From Priestia flexa NBRC 15715 (lineage in GTDB: Bacteria > Bacillota > Bacilli > Bacillales > Bacillaceae_H), in NCBI RefSeq assembly GCF_001591565.1, contig NZ_BCVD01000031.1, positions 1-33,345 on the forward strand: a stretch of 33,345 bases of DNA. Direction: 5' to 3'. Both the position numbers and the translations under genes were made by a program. Under the pieces are notes generated by a model. It was not told the DNA's origin. It saw only the letters and a list, made by a program, of their open reading frames with translations, and ran no database searches. Below, piece by piece: positions 18,041 through 29,043 of this stretch (its first letter is position 1; the number at the start of each line of letters is the position of its first letter).

Positions 18041-19180
18041 ATGTATTTTAAACTATCAGAAGAGCATGAAATGATTCGTAAAATGGTTCGAGATTTTGCT
18101 AAGAATGAGGTAGGACCTACAGCTGAAGAGCGAGATGAAGAAGAGCGTTTTGACCGAGAGATTTTTCGAAAAATGAGTGAGTTGGGATTAACTGGCATTC
18201 CGTGGCCTGAAGAGTATGGGGGAATTGGAAGTGACTATTTAGCGTATTGCATAGCTGTTGAGGAGCTATCACGCGTATGTGCATCAACAGGGGTGACATT
18301 GTCAGCCCATACATCTCTTGCTGGGTGGCCAATCTTTAAGTTCGGGAGCGAAGAGCAAAAGCATACGTACTTAAAGCCCATGGCGCAAGGAGAAAAAATA
18401 GGTGCTTACGGACTTACTGAGTCGAGTGCAGGATCTGATGCGGGAGGCATGAAAACGACCGCTGTAAAAGAAGGCGATTTCTATGTATTAAACGGCTCGA
18501 AAATCTTTATTACAAACGGTGGAGAAGCGGATATTTATGTCGTATTTGCCCGCACAAATCCGGAAGAAAAACAAAAAGGAACGAGCGCATTCATTGTGGA
18601 GAAGGATATGGAAGGATTCTCTGTTGGAAAGAAAGAAAAGAAGCTAGGCATTCGTTCATCGCCCACAACGGAAATTATTTTTGAGAACTGCCGAGTGCCA
18701 AAAGAGAACCTACTGGGTAAGGAAGGAGACGGCTTTAAAATTGCCATGATGACGTTGGATGGTGGTCGAAACGGTATTGCTGCTCAAGCGGTAGGGATTG
18801 CTCAAGGAGCTCTAGACGCAGCAGTTGCGTACGCAAAAGAGCGTCACCAGTTTGGTAAACCAATTATTGCACAGCAGGGAATTGCGTTTAAGTTAGCTGA
18901 TATGGCAACCAGTATTGAGGCATCACGCTTATTGACGTATCAAGCAGCTTGGCTAGAAGGAGAGGGGCTACCTTACGGAAAAGAATCAGCCATGTCGAAA
19001 CTCTATGCAGGTGATACTGCTATGAAAGTCACGACAGAAGCTGTTCAAGTATTTGGTGGATACGGATATACAAAGGATTATCCAGTTGAGCGATATATGC
19101 GTGATGCGAAGATTACCCAAATTTATGAAGGGACTCAAGAGATTCAGCGTTTAGTTATTTCTCGTTACCTTTCAAAATAA
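18041..19180 (+). CDS. acdA: acyl-CoA dehydrogenase AcdA
   Basis: A 379-residue FAD-dependent acyl-CoA dehydrogenase of the short/branched-chain type, matching B. subtilis AcdA in length and context. Canonical motifs are present: [32 protein letters not shown], the FAD-interface RHQFGKP at 268-274, [16 protein letters not shown] and [10 protein letters not shown] with catalytic Glu363. It forms 2-enoyl-CoA and passes electrons to ETF, presumably then to FadF. GGGGGAG lies upstream of ATG 18041, and the gene is 16 nt after the divergent paralogue. In B. subtilis acdA sits directly between fadF and rpoE; here extra genes flank it. Confidence 0.93.
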   Translation: MYFKLSEEHEMIRKMVRDFAKNEVGPTAEERDEEERFDREIFRKMSELGLTGIPWPEEYGGIGSDYLAYCIAVEELSRVCASTGVTLSAHTSLAGWPIFKFGSEEQKHTYLKPMAQGEKIGAYGLTESSAGSDAGGMKTTAVKEGDFYVLNGSKIFITNGGEADIYVVFARTNPEEKQKGTSAFIVEKDMEGFSVGKKEKKLGIRSSPTTEIIFENCRVPKENLLGKEGDGFKIAMMTLDGGRNGIAAQAVGIAQGALDAAVAYAKERHQFGKPIIAQQGIAFKLADMATSIEASRLLTYQAAWLEGEGLPYGKESAMSKLYAGDTAMKVTTEAVQVFGGYGYTKDYPVERYMRDAKITQIYEGTQEIQRLVISRYLSK

Positions 19181-19196
19181 AGAGCGGAGAAGGTGG

Positions 19197-19832
19197 ATGT
19201 TAATGAGCAAAAGGGAAGTGCTTACCTCTATTAAGGATGAGCGGTTAATTGAAGAAAGACGGACGCAGATGGTGAAAGGCGCAGTTAGTCTTTTTAAAGA
19301 AAAAGGTTTTCATCGAACGACCACGAGAGAAATCGCAAAATCATCAGGTTTTAGTATCGGTACGCTTTATGAATACATCCAGTCAAAAGAAGATGTTCTT
19401 TATTTAGTTTGCGACAGCATTTATGAAGAGGTAAGAGAGCGCTTAGAAGAAGAGATGCACCTTGAAGGCTATACGGTTCAATGCTTAGAAAAGGCAATTA
19501 CGCATTATTTTAAGGTTATTAACGAACTTCAAGATGAAGTCCTTGTTATGTACCAAGAAGCAAAATCATTATCAAAGGATGCTCTTCCTTATGTATTAAA
19601 GAAAGAGCTTGAGATGGTGGGCATGTTTGAGACATTAATCCGTGGTTGCATCCAAAGCGAGCAATTCCTTCTAGATGACAAAGAGATAAAGCTGCTATCC
19701 CATCATATTTTTGTCCAGGGGCAGATGTGGGCATTTAGACGTTGGTGGCTGCAGCAACACTATACGCTGGAAGAATACACAAACATACAGCTGAAGTTTT
19801 TGCTAAAAGATTTTTCAGTCCAATCTGTTTAA
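19197..19832 (+). CDS. TetR/AcrR family transcriptional regulator
   Basis: A 211-residue TetR-type repressor. The N-terminal helix-turn-helix is clear: GFHRTTTREIAKSSGFSI followed by GTLYEYIQSKEDVLY, about 38-69. The C-terminal ligand-binding and dimerisation domain is helical. It lies within the acyl-CoA operon, 16 nt after acdA and 18 nt before icmF, so acyl-CoA control of the operon (autoregulation) is likely. It is not obviously B. subtilis FadR, whose gene lies elsewhere. ATG 19197 has GGAG 7 nt upstream. An in-frame ATG at 19203 has AAGGTGG 6 nt upstream and is equally possible (209 residues). Confidence 0.9.
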   Translation: MLMSKREVLTSIKDERLIEERRTQMVKGAVSLFKEKGFHRTTTREIAKSSGFSIGTLYEYIQSKEDVLYLVCDSIYEEVRERLEEEMHLEGYTVQCLEKAITHYFKVINELQDEVLVMYQEAKSLSKDALPYVLKKELEMVGMFETLIRGCIQSEQFLLDDKEIKLLSHHIFVQGQMWAFRRWWLQQHYTLEEYTNIQLKFLLKDFSVQSV

Positions 19833-19850
19833 TGGGGAGGCATTATTATA

Positions 19851-22800
19851 ATGGAGCAAAAGAAAAGAGTACGTTTTGTAACGGCGGCTAGCTTATTCGA
19901 TGGCCATGATGCGTCCATTAATATCATGAGGCGTATTTTGCAATCGTTAGGAGTGGAAGTCATTCACTTAGGCCATAACCGATCTGTTGAAGAGATTGTG
20001 AACGCGGCCATACAGGAGGATGTTCAGGGAATTGCTGTTTCGTCATACCAAGGAGGTCACGTCGAGTACTTTAAATATATGTATGATTTGCTAAAAGAGA
20101 AAGGCGCTTCCCACATTCGTATTTATGGAGGAGGTGGTGGGGTTATCATTCCAAGCGAAAGAGAAGAGCTTCACCATTACGGAATTGCTAAAATTTTCTC
20201 TCCAGAGGATGGGCGCTTAATGGGGTTGCAAGGCATGATTCAATATATGGTAGATGAGTGCCAGAAGATAGTTTTGCCTGAAATACCTTCGGTCGATCGG
20301 TTGGAAAAAATCAACCATCAAGCCATTGCTCAGTATATTACAGTGGTTGAGAACGCGCTTTTAAATGGGGCTATGCAAGAACAAGCGGCAACCCTAGAAG
20401 CTATTAAAAGAGATTTAAAACAGGCGTCCAATATTCCTGTTCTAGGTATAACAGGAACAGGAGGAGCTGGTAAAAGTTCTTTAACGGACGAATTAATTCG
20501 TCGCTTTTTAGAAGAAAATGAATCCCTTCATATTGCCGTATTATCAATTGATCCAACCAAGCAAAAAACAGGAGGAGCGCTGTTAGGAGATCGAATTCGA
20601 ATGAACAGCGTTTCATCCAATCGAGTTTATATGAGAAGCTTGGCAACACGTTCTTCTAAACATGAGCTATCAGCAGCTATTAAAGATGCAGTTGATATTG
20701 TAACGGCAGCTGGTTTCGACATGGTTATTGTCGAAACGAGTGGTATTGGGCAAGCGGATGCGGAAATTAAAAATCTGGCCAACGTATCCATGTACGTCAT
20801 GACGAGTGAGTTTGGTGCCCCATCGCAGCTTGAAAAGATTGAGATGCTTGATTATGCCGATTTTGTTGTTATTAATAAATTTGAGAAAAAAGGGTCTGAA
20901 GATGCGAAGCGCCAAGTTCAAAAGCAATACCAGCGCAACCATGAACGTTTTGAAGACTCACTAGATGATATGCCTGTTTATGGCACAATTGCAAGTCAAT
21001 TTAACGACCCAGGAACAAATCATTTATATAATGAGTTGATTCGTACGATTAATCAACAGTTCAATATTCAGCTTAAGCCAACCCTATCTACAGATGAAAA
21101 ACAGTCACATACCATTATTCCTCCAGATAAACAGCAGTATTTACAGGAGATTGTAAATACAGTGCGAGATTACCATAACTATGCAAAACAGCAAGGGGAT
21201 TTTGCGCATAAAACTCAGCAAGTAAAAGACGTTATCAATAAGGTCAAACATAAAGACAGTCAGCATGAACTGAAGGGGCTCTTGCAAAACTATGAAAATC
21301 AGCTATCCAAAGAATCAAAAGAGAAGTTAGAAAGGTGGGCAGACTTAAAGAATGATTATCGTCAGCCCGTCTTAAGGACATATGTGCGAGGAAAAGAAAT
21401 CAAAACAGATTTACAAATTGAGACATTGTCAGGGTTAAAAATTCCAAAGGTAGCGTTGCCTACATTTCGAGATGATGGAGATATCTTACATTGGTTATAT
21501 CGAGAGAACGTTCCAGGTGAATTTCCATTTACAGCAGGAGTTTTTCCATTTAAGCGAAAAGGTGAAGACCCGAAACGACAATTTGCCGGAGAAGGCACAC
21601 CAGAAAGAACGAACCGTCGCTTTCATTATTTGTCCAAAGATGATGATGCGAAGCGTTTAAGCACGGCTTTTGATTCGGTGACGCTATACGGTGAAAATCC
21701 AGCGGAACGGCCTGATATTTTCGGTAAAATTGGTGAAAGTGGCGTTAGCGTATGTACATTAGATGATATGAAAAAGTTGTATGAAGGCTTTGATTTATGT
21801 GCACCTTCTACATCTGTTTCCATGACCATTAACGGGCCGGCTCCTATTATATTAGCGATGTTCATGAACGTAGCGATTGCTCAGCAAGTGAATAAAAGGG
21901 AGACAGAACTAAAGCGCCAGCTGAGTCTAGAAGAATATGAAACGGTGAAAAGCAAGGCGTTGAGTACAGTTAGAGGAACTGTCCAAGCAGATATTTTAAA
22001 AGAAGATCAAGGGCAGAATACATGCATTTTCTCTACAGAGTTTGCGTTGAAGATGATGGGGGATATCCAAGAGTATTTTACGAAGCATCATGTGCGTAAC
22101 TACTATTCTGTATCTATTTCTGGCTATCATATTGCAGAGGCAGGAGCTAATCCAATTTCTCAACTTGCGTTTACGCTTGCTAACGGATTTACGTATGTCG
22201 AGTACTACTTAAGTCGCGGCATGAATATTAATGATTTTGCACCGAATCTTTCCTTCTTTTTCAGCAATGGACTTGATCCAGAATATACGGTAATTGGTCG
22301 CGTAGCTCGTCGTATTTGGGCTATTGTTATGCGTGATAAATATGGAGCAAACGAACGAAGTCAAAAGTTAAAGTACCATGTACAAACGTCTGGTCGCTCA
22401 CTTCATGCTCAAGAGATTCAGTTTAACGACATTCGTACAACATTACAGGCATTAATGGCTCTTCACGATAATTGTAATTCCCTGCACACGAACGCGTATG
22501 ATGAAGCTATTACAACACCTACGGAAGAGTCGGTGCGCCGTGCGATGGCTATTCAATTAATTATTACGAAAGAAAATGGATTGACAAAGAATGAAAACCC
22601 GCTTCAAGGCTCTTTTATTGTAGAAGAGTTAACAGATTTAGTAGAGGAAGCGGTTTTACAAGAGTTTGAACGTATCAACACACGAGGTGGAGTGTTAGGT
22701 GCTATGGAGCTACAATATCAGCGTGGCAAAATTCAAGATGAGTCAATGGAATATGAAATGAGAAAGCATAATGGTTCTTTGCCAATCGTTGGAGTAAATA

Positions 22801-23078
22801 CGTACCGTAACCCCAATGAGCAAGGTGATACAAATGTTAATGATATGCAGCTTGCTCGTGCATCTTGGGAAGAAAAGAACTATCAAATTGAGCAGTTAAA
22901 AGCGTTTCAAGAAAAACATGCTGACAATGTAAAGCCAGCGCTTGAAAGGTTAAAAAAAGCTGCCAACAACGGAGAAAACATTTTCGCAGAGCTCATGAAT
23001 ACCGTCCAGTTTGCAAGTTTGGGTGAAATTACACAGGCGCTTTATAAATGTGGTGGACAGTATCGTCGAAATATGTAA
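19851..23078 (+). CDS. icmF: fused isobutyryl-CoA mutase IcmF
   Basis: A 1075-residue adenosylcobalamin enzyme in which an isobutyryl-CoA mutase is fused to its G-protein chaperone. Order: B12-binding domain (about 1-135) with FDGHDASIN (lower ligand His19); MeaB-like GTPase (about 190-410) with Walker A GTGGAGKS at 202-209, ETSGIGQ at 295-301 and NKFE at 342-345; a helical linker rich in Gln/Lys (about 420-510); then the TIM-barrel mutase domain with [20 protein letters not shown] and [13 protein letters not shown] (561-595). It interconverts isobutyryl-CoA and butyryl-CoA. NKFE and the DGHDAS form are, as I recall, usual for IcmF rather than MCM/MeaB. GGGGAGG precedes ATG 19851. It is the last gene of the operon. 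Confidence 0.95.
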   Translation: MEQKKRVRFVTAASLFDGHDASINIMRRILQSLGVEVIHLGHNRSVEEIVNAAIQEDVQGIAVSSYQGGHVEYFKYMYDLLKEKGASHIRIYGGGGGVIIPSEREELHHYGIAKIFSPEDGRLMGLQGMIQYMVDECQKIVLPEIPSVDRLEKINHQAIAQYITVVENALLNGAMQEQAATLEAIKRDLKQASNIPVLGITGTGGAGKSSLTDELIRRFLEENESLHIAVLSIDPTKQKTGGALLGDRIRMNSVSSNRVYMRSLATRSSKHELSAAIKDAVDIVTAAGFDMVIVETSGIGQADAEIKNLANVSMYVMTSEFGAPSQLEKIEMLDYADFVVINKFEKKGSEDAKRQVQKQYQRNHERFEDSLDDMPVYGTIASQFNDPGTNHLYNELIRTINQQFNIQLKPTLSTDEKQSHTIIPPDKQQYLQEIVNTVRDYHNYAKQQGDFAHKTQQVKDVINKVKHKDSQHELKGLLQNYENQLSKESKEKLERWADLKNDYRQPVLRTYVRGKEIKTDLQIETLSGLKIPKVALPTFRDDGDILHWLYRENVPGEFPFTAGVFPFKRKGEDPKRQFAGEGTPERTNRRFHYLSKDDDAKRLSTAFDSVTLYGENPAERPDIFGKIGESGVSVCTLDDMKKLYEGFDLCAPSTSVSMTINGPAPIILAMFMNVAIAQQVNKRETELKRQLSLEEYETVKSKALSTVRGTVQADILKEDQGQNTCIFSTEFALKMMGDIQEYFTKHHVRNYYSVSISGYHIAEAGANPISQLAFTLANGFTYVEYYLSRGMNINDFAPNLSFFFSNGLDPEYTVIGRVARRIWAIVMRDKYGANERSQKLKYHVQTSGRSLHAQEIQFNDIRTTLQALMALHDNCNSLHTNAYDEAITTPTEESVRRAMAIQLIITKENGLTKNENPLQGSFIVEELTDLVEEAVLQEFERINTRGGVLGAMELQYQRGKIQDESMEYEMRKHNGSLPIVGVNTYRNPNEQGDTNVNDMQLARASWEEKNYQIEQLKAFQEKHADNVKPALERLKKAANNGENIFAELMNTVQFASLGEITQALYKCGGQYRRNM

Positions 23079-23087
23079 ATCGGTTTA

Positions 23088-23136
23088 GAAACAGAAACTA
23101 TTAGCCATATGGCGCTAGTAGTTTCTGTTTCATTTT
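23088..23136 (+). terminator. intrinsic terminator of the acyl-CoA operon
   Basis: An 18-bp stem (23088-23105 with 23114-23131, one G-T wobble) has an 8-nt loop, followed by a short ATTTT. The stem is long but the U tract is modest. Confidence 0.8.
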
Positions 23137-23180
23137 GCAATTTCCAAGAGATTTTTAGAATCGAGGCTAGCATAAATGTA

Positions 23181-23209
23181 TTGAATTTGTTTATAATGAA
23201 TGGTATGTA
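23181..23209 (+). promoter_or_regulatory. possible SigA promoter(s) for rpoE
   Basis: TTGAAT at 23181-23186 is 17 nt from TATGTA at 23204-23209, which is preceded by TGG (extended -10). A perfect TATAAT at 23192-23197 lies in between, without a good -35. Either could serve rpoE. Confidence 0.4.
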
Positions 23210-23288
23210 TTTATTCGTGTCCATCATTTGAACTTATGATGAATTGATTTAATAGATTTTAGATATACATAGAAAGGGCGTGTCACCT

Positions 23289-23834
23289 TTGAGTTTAGAA
23301 AAGTACTCAAAAGAAGAATTAAAAGAGATGTCAATGATCGAAATTGCGTATGCGCTGTTAAGTGAGAAAACAGACCGTCAAGCTATTTCATTTCAAGAAA
23401 TTATTGATGAAATCGTAAAAGCAACAGAGATGTCAGATACAGAATTAAAATCAAGAATTGCGCAGTTCTATACAGATATTAATATCGATGGTCGATTCCT
23501 AACGGTTGGTGAAAACTATTGGGGGTTAAGGGGTTGGTATCCTTTTGATCAGGCAGAAGAAGATATTGTGCCAGCAGCTAAGCCGAAGAAGAAGAAAGCG
23601 AAAAAAGCTGTTGTAGACGAGCTGGATGATTTTGATGATTTAGAAGAAGAAGATCTAGATTTCGATGATCTTGATGAATTAGCTGAAGAAGATGACGGTG
23701 ATTTTGAAGATTTAGATGAAGAAGATGTTATTGAAGAAGAGGAAGAAGACTTTGACGATTTAGATGAAGATCTAGATGAAGAAGAAGCAGATGAAGAAGC
23801 CGAAGAAGACCTTGAGTATGAGGATGAAAAATAA
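23289..23834 (+). CDS. rpoE: RNA polymerase delta subunit
   Basis: The Firmicute-specific delta factor of RNA polymerase, which affects recycling and promoter selectivity. The N-terminal folded HARE-HTH domain covers about residues 1-90 (MSLEKYSKEELKEM, RIAQFYTDINIDGRFL, NYWGLRGWYPFDQ). A basic KPKKKKAKKA patch follows, then a disordered tail made almost entirely of Asp and Glu. The frame could start at GTG 23280, but AAAGGG then ends only 1 nt from it. TTG 23289 has good spacing (about 10 nt) and gives the family N-terminus MSLEKYS, so I chose it (181 residues). No separate terminator separates it from the pyrG promoter 17 nt downstream. Confidence 0.92.
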   Translation: MSLEKYSKEELKEMSMIEIAYALLSEKTDRQAISFQEIIDEIVKATEMSDTELKSRIAQFYTDINIDGRFLTVGENYWGLRGWYPFDQAEEDIVPAAKPKKKKAKKAVVDELDDFDDLEEEDLDFDDLDELAEEDDGDFEDLDEEDVIEEEEEDFDDLDEDLDEEEADEEAEEDLEYEDEK

Positions 23835-23850
23835 TCTATCATAATGGTTC

Positions 23851-23879
23851 TTGACTTTTGTCATTGAAATATGTAGAAT
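23851..23879 (+). promoter_or_regulatory. pyrG promoter with GGGC start site
   Basis: TTGACT (23851-23856), a 17-nt spacer and TAGAAT (23874-23879). The expected start is the GGG at 23887-23889, followed by C, 7 nt past the -10. In B. subtilis, pyrG transcripts start with GGGC and acquire extra G residues when CTP is low. Confidence 0.75.
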
Positions 23880-23886
23880 CTTTTTT

Positions 23887-23978
23887 GGGCTCTTTAAACG
23901 AGTATTTAAGAAGTTTAAACATATTATATAGAACATTGCTCCCAATCCTGTTATGGCATTGGGAGCAATTTTTTTTTT
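23887..23978 (+). promoter_or_regulatory. pyrG CTP-responsive attenuator leader
   Basis: The leader begins GGGCTC and contains an intrinsic terminator: ATTGCTCCCAAT 23935-23946 pairs with ATTGGGAGCAAT 23958-23969, then T10. The 5' arm contains CTCCC, which a reiteratively added 5' poly-G tract can pair with, disrupting the terminator when CTP is scarce. Every element of the B. subtilis pyrG mechanism is visible. The same hairpin would also stop rpoE read-through. Confidence 0.8.
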
Positions 23979-25801
<1,823 letters not shown>

Positions 25802-25803
25802 AA

Positions 25804-25848
25804 AACAACAAAAAAGACGCTGTGACAGACAGCGTCTTTTTTGTTGTT
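25804..25848. terminator. bidirectional intrinsic terminator, pyrG / ywjG
   Basis: A perfect 20-bp inverted repeat (25804-25823 with 25829-25848) surrounds a 5-nt loop. A and T tracts lie inside the arms, so it functions on both strands. It overlaps the ywjG stop codon (25847-25849). Confidence 0.92.
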
Positions 25849-26377
25849 ACTCATTTTCATCCATGATTTCTTTTAATGTAAAGGATAAGCCATAATACGC
25901 ATAAAGAGTAGTCATAAGAGCTGGAAAGCCAAAGCGTTCCCCGCTATCATCAGGGATAAGTGGCTGTAAAAGATACGTATTAATATGCACATCTGCTAGT
26001 TCATGAATACTGTCACCTTGAACCTCTTTGGGAATAGCTCCAATGCTAACAAACGGAATTCCTTGTTCCAGTAGAGTATGTGCTACTTGAACTGCTTTTT
26101 CGTCTGTAGAAAACCTTGTAACAATGAGTACTCGATCTACGGATGTTAAGCTGCTAATGTCATTGAGCTCTAGAGATTTTGCATGAGCTAACGGCTCTGC
26201 ACTCTGCGTCGCTTCGTACATCACGGCTTGCATTTCATTTACTCCATAAATATAAATGTTTCCTTCTCCAATGGCTGCTTGAGCTAAAATACGAGCACCA
26301 TCTTCCAAGTTGAATTCTTCTTTTTCGCCTATGCGTTTAAAATAGCTAGACAATTGTGTTGTGAAAATTTTAAGCAT
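25847..26377 (-). CDS. ywjG: DUF2529 family protein YwjG
   Basis: A 176-residue soluble protein similar to B. subtilis YwjG (DUF2529). Segments such as GNIYIYGVNEMQAVMYEA and SSLTSVDRVLIVTRFSTDEK suggest a SIS-like alpha/beta fold that may bind a phosphosugar, but no catalytic residues are identifiable and the function is unknown. AAAGGTGAC on the minus strand precedes ATG 26377. It is transcribed alone, between pyrG (convergent) and spo0F (divergent), as in B. subtilis. Confidence 0.87.
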   Translation of the reverse strand: MLKIFTTQLSSYFKRIGEKEEFNLEDGARILAQAAIGEGNIYIYGVNEMQAVMYEATQSAEPLAHAKSLELNDISSLTSVDRVLIVTRFSTDEKAVQVAHTLLEQGIPFVSIGAIPKEVQGDSIHELADVHINTYLLQPLIPDDSGERFGFPALMTTLYAYYGLSFTLKEIMDENE

Positions 26378-26538
26378 GATAAAGTCACCTTTCTCTTTCT
26401 CAAGAGTGTTTGCTAATCATTATATCGAAAAAATATATCCATATTCTAGTGTAAAACAAGTTATAATAAAAAAGTATGGAAAAACAAAGTAAGAATAATG
26501 ACTAAAATTCCTGTATTTTGTAAGATTTCCTTAAATGA

Positions 26539-26567
26539 GCAGGGATTTGTCGCTTTATAACGAAATA
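26539..26567 (+). promoter_or_regulatory. SigH-type promoter for spo0F
   Basis: GCAGGGATT (26539-26547), an 11-nt spacer and AACGAAATA (26559-26567) each differ at one position from the SigH consensus (RnAGGAWWW, 11-12 nt, RnnGAATWW). B. subtilis spo0F has a SigH promoter. TTTGTCGCT at 26546-26554 resembles a Spo0A box (7 of 9). Confidence 0.6.
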
Positions 26568-26614
26568 CATATGTTAGTTTTGTCTCAACAAGAGGCTGTA
26601 TAGAAGGTGGGATT

Positions 26615-26989
26615 ATGTTGACTGAAAAAATCTTAATTGTAGATGACCAGTACGGAATTCGTATTTTACTAACAGAAGTATTGCAAAAGGAAGGGTATCA
26701 AACTTTTCAAGCAGCGAATGGGTTTCAAGCGATTGACATTGCAAAAGAACAACAACTTGATCTTGTCTTGCTTGATATGAAGATTCCAGGGATGGACGGA
26801 ATTGAAATTTTAAAACGATTAAAAGGGTATGATAAGACAATAAAAGTAATTATAATGACTGCTTATGGTGAATTAGATATGATCCAAGAAGCAAAAGATT
26901 TAGGTGCGTTAACGCATTTTGCAAAACCATTTGATATTGATGAAATTAGACAGGTTGTTAGGGAATATATACCATTAAAGTCTAAGTAA
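26615..26989 (+). CDS. spo0F: sporulation phosphorelay response regulator Spo0F
   Basis: A 124-residue single-domain response regulator, the same length as B. subtilis Spo0F. It takes phosphate from sensor kinases (KinA-type) and passes it to Spo0B in the phosphorelay that controls sporulation. The acidic pocket Asp10-Asp11, phosphoacceptor Asp54 ([13 protein letters not shown]), Thr82 (MTAYGE) and Lys104 (HFAKPFD) are all present. There is no output domain. GAAGGTGG precedes ATG 26615. A SigH-type promoter lies upstream, and no clear terminator follows. Confidence 0.95.
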   Translation: MLTEKILIVDDQYGIRILLTEVLQKEGYQTFQAANGFQAIDIAKEQQLDLVLLDMKIPGMDGIEILKRLKGYDKTIKVIIMTAYGELDMIQEAKDLGALTHFAKPFDIDEIRQVVREYIPLKSK

Positions 26990-27042
26990 GTGCTTACAAT
27001 TAGGCGTGTTTCTAAGAAATTTTCAATATTAACCTAAAAATC

Positions 27043-27071
27043 TTGCTGTTTTGTTTTTAAGTTGGTATCCT
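27043..27071 (+). promoter_or_regulatory. weak candidate promoter for fbaA
   Basis: TTGCTG (27043-27048), a 17-nt spacer and TATCCT (27066-27071). Each box only partly matches consensus. The leader to fbaA would be about 135 nt, in which only a short ATACTA/TAGTAT repeat (27150-27155, 27175-27180) is visible. Confidence 0.25.
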
Positions 27072-27214
27072 AATTACTGTATTAATCATTCGACAACATA
27101 TTGTGTGCAGATACACCGCATTTCTACATGGAATGTCAGATTCAAGAGCATACTACTTTAGGTAGGCTTTTGGTTAGTATCTAACTCACATAGATTATTA
27201 AGGAGGATTTCAAC

Positions 27215-28072
27215 ATGCCTTTAGTATCAATGAAAGACATGCTTATCAAAGCAAAAGAGGAAGGCTACGCAGTAGGCCAATTTAACCTAAACAACTTAGA
27301 GTTCACTCAAGCTATCTTAAAAGCAGCTCAAGAAGAAAACTCTCCAGTTATCCTAGGTGTATCTGAAGGTGCAGCACGTTACATGGGCGGTTTCAAAACT
27401 GTAGTATCAATGGTTAAAGGTTTAATCGAAGACTACAACGTAACAGTGCCAGTTGCAATTCACTTAGACCATGGTTCAAGCTTTGAATCATGTGCAAAAG
27501 CAATTCATGCAGGATTCACTTCTGTAATGATTGATGCTTCTCACCACCCATTTGAAGAAAACATTGCAACTACTGCTAAAGTAGTTGAACTAGCACACTT
27601 CCACGGTGTATCTGTAGAAGCTGAGTTAGGAACTGTTGGTGGACAAGAAGATGACGTAATCGCTGATGGTGTTATCTACGCTGATGCAAAAGAGTGTGAA
27701 GAGCTTGTTAAACGTACAGGTATCGACTGCCTTGCTCCAGCATTAGGTTCAGTTCATGGTCCTTACAAAGGTGAGCCAAACTTAGGTTTTGCTGAAATGG
27801 AAGAAATCGGTCAAATTACTGGTTTACCATTAGTATTACACGGTGGTACTGGTATCCCAACAAAAGACATTCAAAAAGCTGTTTCTTTAGGAACTGCTAA
27901 AATTAACGTAAATACAGAAAACCAAATTGCTTCAGCTAAAGCTGTACGCGAAGTACTAGCTGCGCAACCTGAGCAATATGACCCACGTAAATACTTAGGA
28001 CCAGCTCGCGATGCAATTCAAGCGACAGTTCAAGGGAAAATGCGTGAGTTTGGTTCTTCAAACAAAGCATAA
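27215..28072 (+). CDS. fbaA: class II fructose-1,6-bisphosphate aldolase
   Basis: A 285-residue zinc-dependent aldolase of glycolysis and gluconeogenesis, splitting fructose-1,6-bisphosphate into dihydroxyacetone phosphate and glyceraldehyde-3-phosphate. Metal-binding and catalytic segments are intact: [12 protein letters not shown] (catalytic Asp, zinc His), [42 protein letters not shown] and KINVNTENQ. Length is normal for the Bacillus enzyme. A strong AAGGAGG precedes ATG 27215, and the codon choice looks like that of a highly expressed gene. An intrinsic terminator follows. Confidence 0.96.
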   Translation: MPLVSMKDMLIKAKEEGYAVGQFNLNNLEFTQAILKAAQEENSPVILGVSEGAARYMGGFKTVVSMVKGLIEDYNVTVPVAIHLDHGSSFESCAKAIHAGFTSVMIDASHHPFEENIATTAKVVELAHFHGVSVEAELGTVGGQEDDVIADGVIYADAKECEELVKRTGIDCLAPALGSVHGPYKGEPNLGFAEMEEIGQITGLPLVLHGGTGIPTKDIQKAVSLGTAKINVNTENQIASAKAVREVLAAQPEQYDPRKYLGPARDAIQATVQGKMREFGSSNKA

Positions 28073-28111
28073 TTACCATTCCACATTAAGTGATTAATGA
28101 TGAGATGGTGC

Positions 28112-28151
28112 AAAGCCGCCTTGCTCAATAGTTGTAAGGCGGCTTTATTTT
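28112..28151 (+). terminator. intrinsic terminator after fbaA
   Basis: AAAGCCGCCTT (28112-28122) pairs with AAGGCGGCTTT (28136-28146), followed by ATTTT. The right arm overlaps the candidate -35 of the tal promoter. Confidence 0.87.
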
Positions 28152-28160
28152 AATTATAAT
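28132..28160 (+). promoter_or_regulatory. candidate SigA promoter for tal
   Basis: TTGTAA (28132-28137), a 17-nt spacer and a perfect TATAAT (28155-28160). The -35 lies in the loop and right arm of the fbaA terminator. The transcript would start about 28 nt before tal. Confidence 0.5.
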
Positions 28161-28194
28161 TTTCATATAATTAAGAAAAAAGGGGATAGGACAG

Positions 28195-28839
28195 ATGAAA
28201 TTTTTCATTGATACAGCTAACTTGTCAGAAATAAAGGAAGCGCATTCATTAGGGGTTATTGCTGGTGTTACAACAAATCCAAGTTTGGTAGCAAAAGAGA
28301 ATATCACATTTGAAGATCGTCTTCGTGAGATTACAGAGCTAGTTGAAGGGTCAGTGAGCGCCGAAGTCATTTCTTTAGATGCAGAAGGAATGATTCGAGA
28401 AGGTAAAGAGTTAGCGGCCCTTGCACCAAATATTACGATTAAAGTACCGATGACTCCTGATGGTCTAAAAGCAGTAAACGAATTTACGAGTCTTGGAATC
28501 AAAACCAACGTCACGCTTATCTTTTCTGCTAATCAAGCATTATTAGCTGCAAGAGCTGGTGCAACATATGTTTCACCATTTTTAGGTCGCCTTGATGACA
28601 TTGGATTTAATGGTATGAACTTAATTTCAGATATTGCAGAGATTTTTGCTATTCACGATATTCCAACTGAAATCATTGCTGCTTCTATTCGTCACCCAAT
28701 GCATGTAACGGAGGCTGCTAAGCAAGGAGCTCATATTGCAACAATTCCTTATAAAGTAATTATGCAGCTTTTCAAGCATCCTTTAACGGAAGCAGGAATC
28801 GAACAGTTTCTAGCAGATTGGGAAAAACGACAAAAATAA
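28195..28839 (+). CDS. tal: transaldolase / fructose-6-phosphate aldolase-like (YwjH)
   Basis: A 214-residue short transaldolase of the TalC/MipB class. The Schiff-base lysine is Lys83 in ITIKVPMT. Asp6 (FFIDTANL), [10 protein letters not shown] (26-35) and the [19 protein letters not shown] region are conserved. It belongs to the non-oxidative pentose phosphate pathway; whether it is a transaldolase or a fructose-6-phosphate aldolase cannot be settled by eye, but transaldolase is the usual activity of the Bacillus protein. AAAGGGGAT precedes ATG 28195. It probably has its own promoter after the fbaA terminator. Confidence 0.92.
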   Translation: MKFFIDTANLSEIKEAHSLGVIAGVTTNPSLVAKENITFEDRLREITELVEGSVSAEVISLDAEGMIREGKELAALAPNITIKVPMTPDGLKAVNEFTSLGIKTNVTLIFSANQALLAARAGATYVSPFLGRLDDIGFNGMNLISDIAEIFAIHDIPTEIIAASIRHPMHVTEAAKQGAHIATIPYKVIMQLFKHPLTEAGIEQFLADWEKRQK

Positions 28840-28853
28840 TGTAAATAAGATGG

Positions 28854-28894
28854 TATGGCATTTGCGAATAAATTGAGTAAATGCCATATTTTCT
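28854..28894 (+). terminator. intrinsic terminator after tal
   Basis: TATGGCATTT (28854-28863) pairs with AAATGCCATA (28879-28888) over a 15-nt loop, followed by TTTTCTTT. Confidence 0.8.
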
Positions 28895-29043
28895 TTAAAA
28901 TTGTCGAAATTATACATGATTTTTGGATTTTCGTGTACACTAGTAGATAAGAGGAAAAATACAAGTAGTCTACATAGTGGTAGTTCCAATTTTTTCCTTA
29001 ACTACAGAGTCGAAAACTTTCTTTCGCTGGAAGGGAGCTATAA

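Noticed and set aside
23549-23842. Open minus-strand frame of 97 codons, almost all serine
   Set aside because: It is the antisense of the Asp/Glu-rich tail of rpoE; GAA/GAT repeats read in reverse give Ser codons. No ribosome binding site.
28125-28514. 129-codon minus-strand frame over the tal start and fbaA terminator
   Set aside because: Covers conserved tal coding sequence in antisense and runs through a terminator; no supporting signals.
28902-28908. TGTCGAA before murAB as a functional Spo0A box
   Set aside because: Same chance argument; no clear promoter nearby and no known Spo0A link for murAB.
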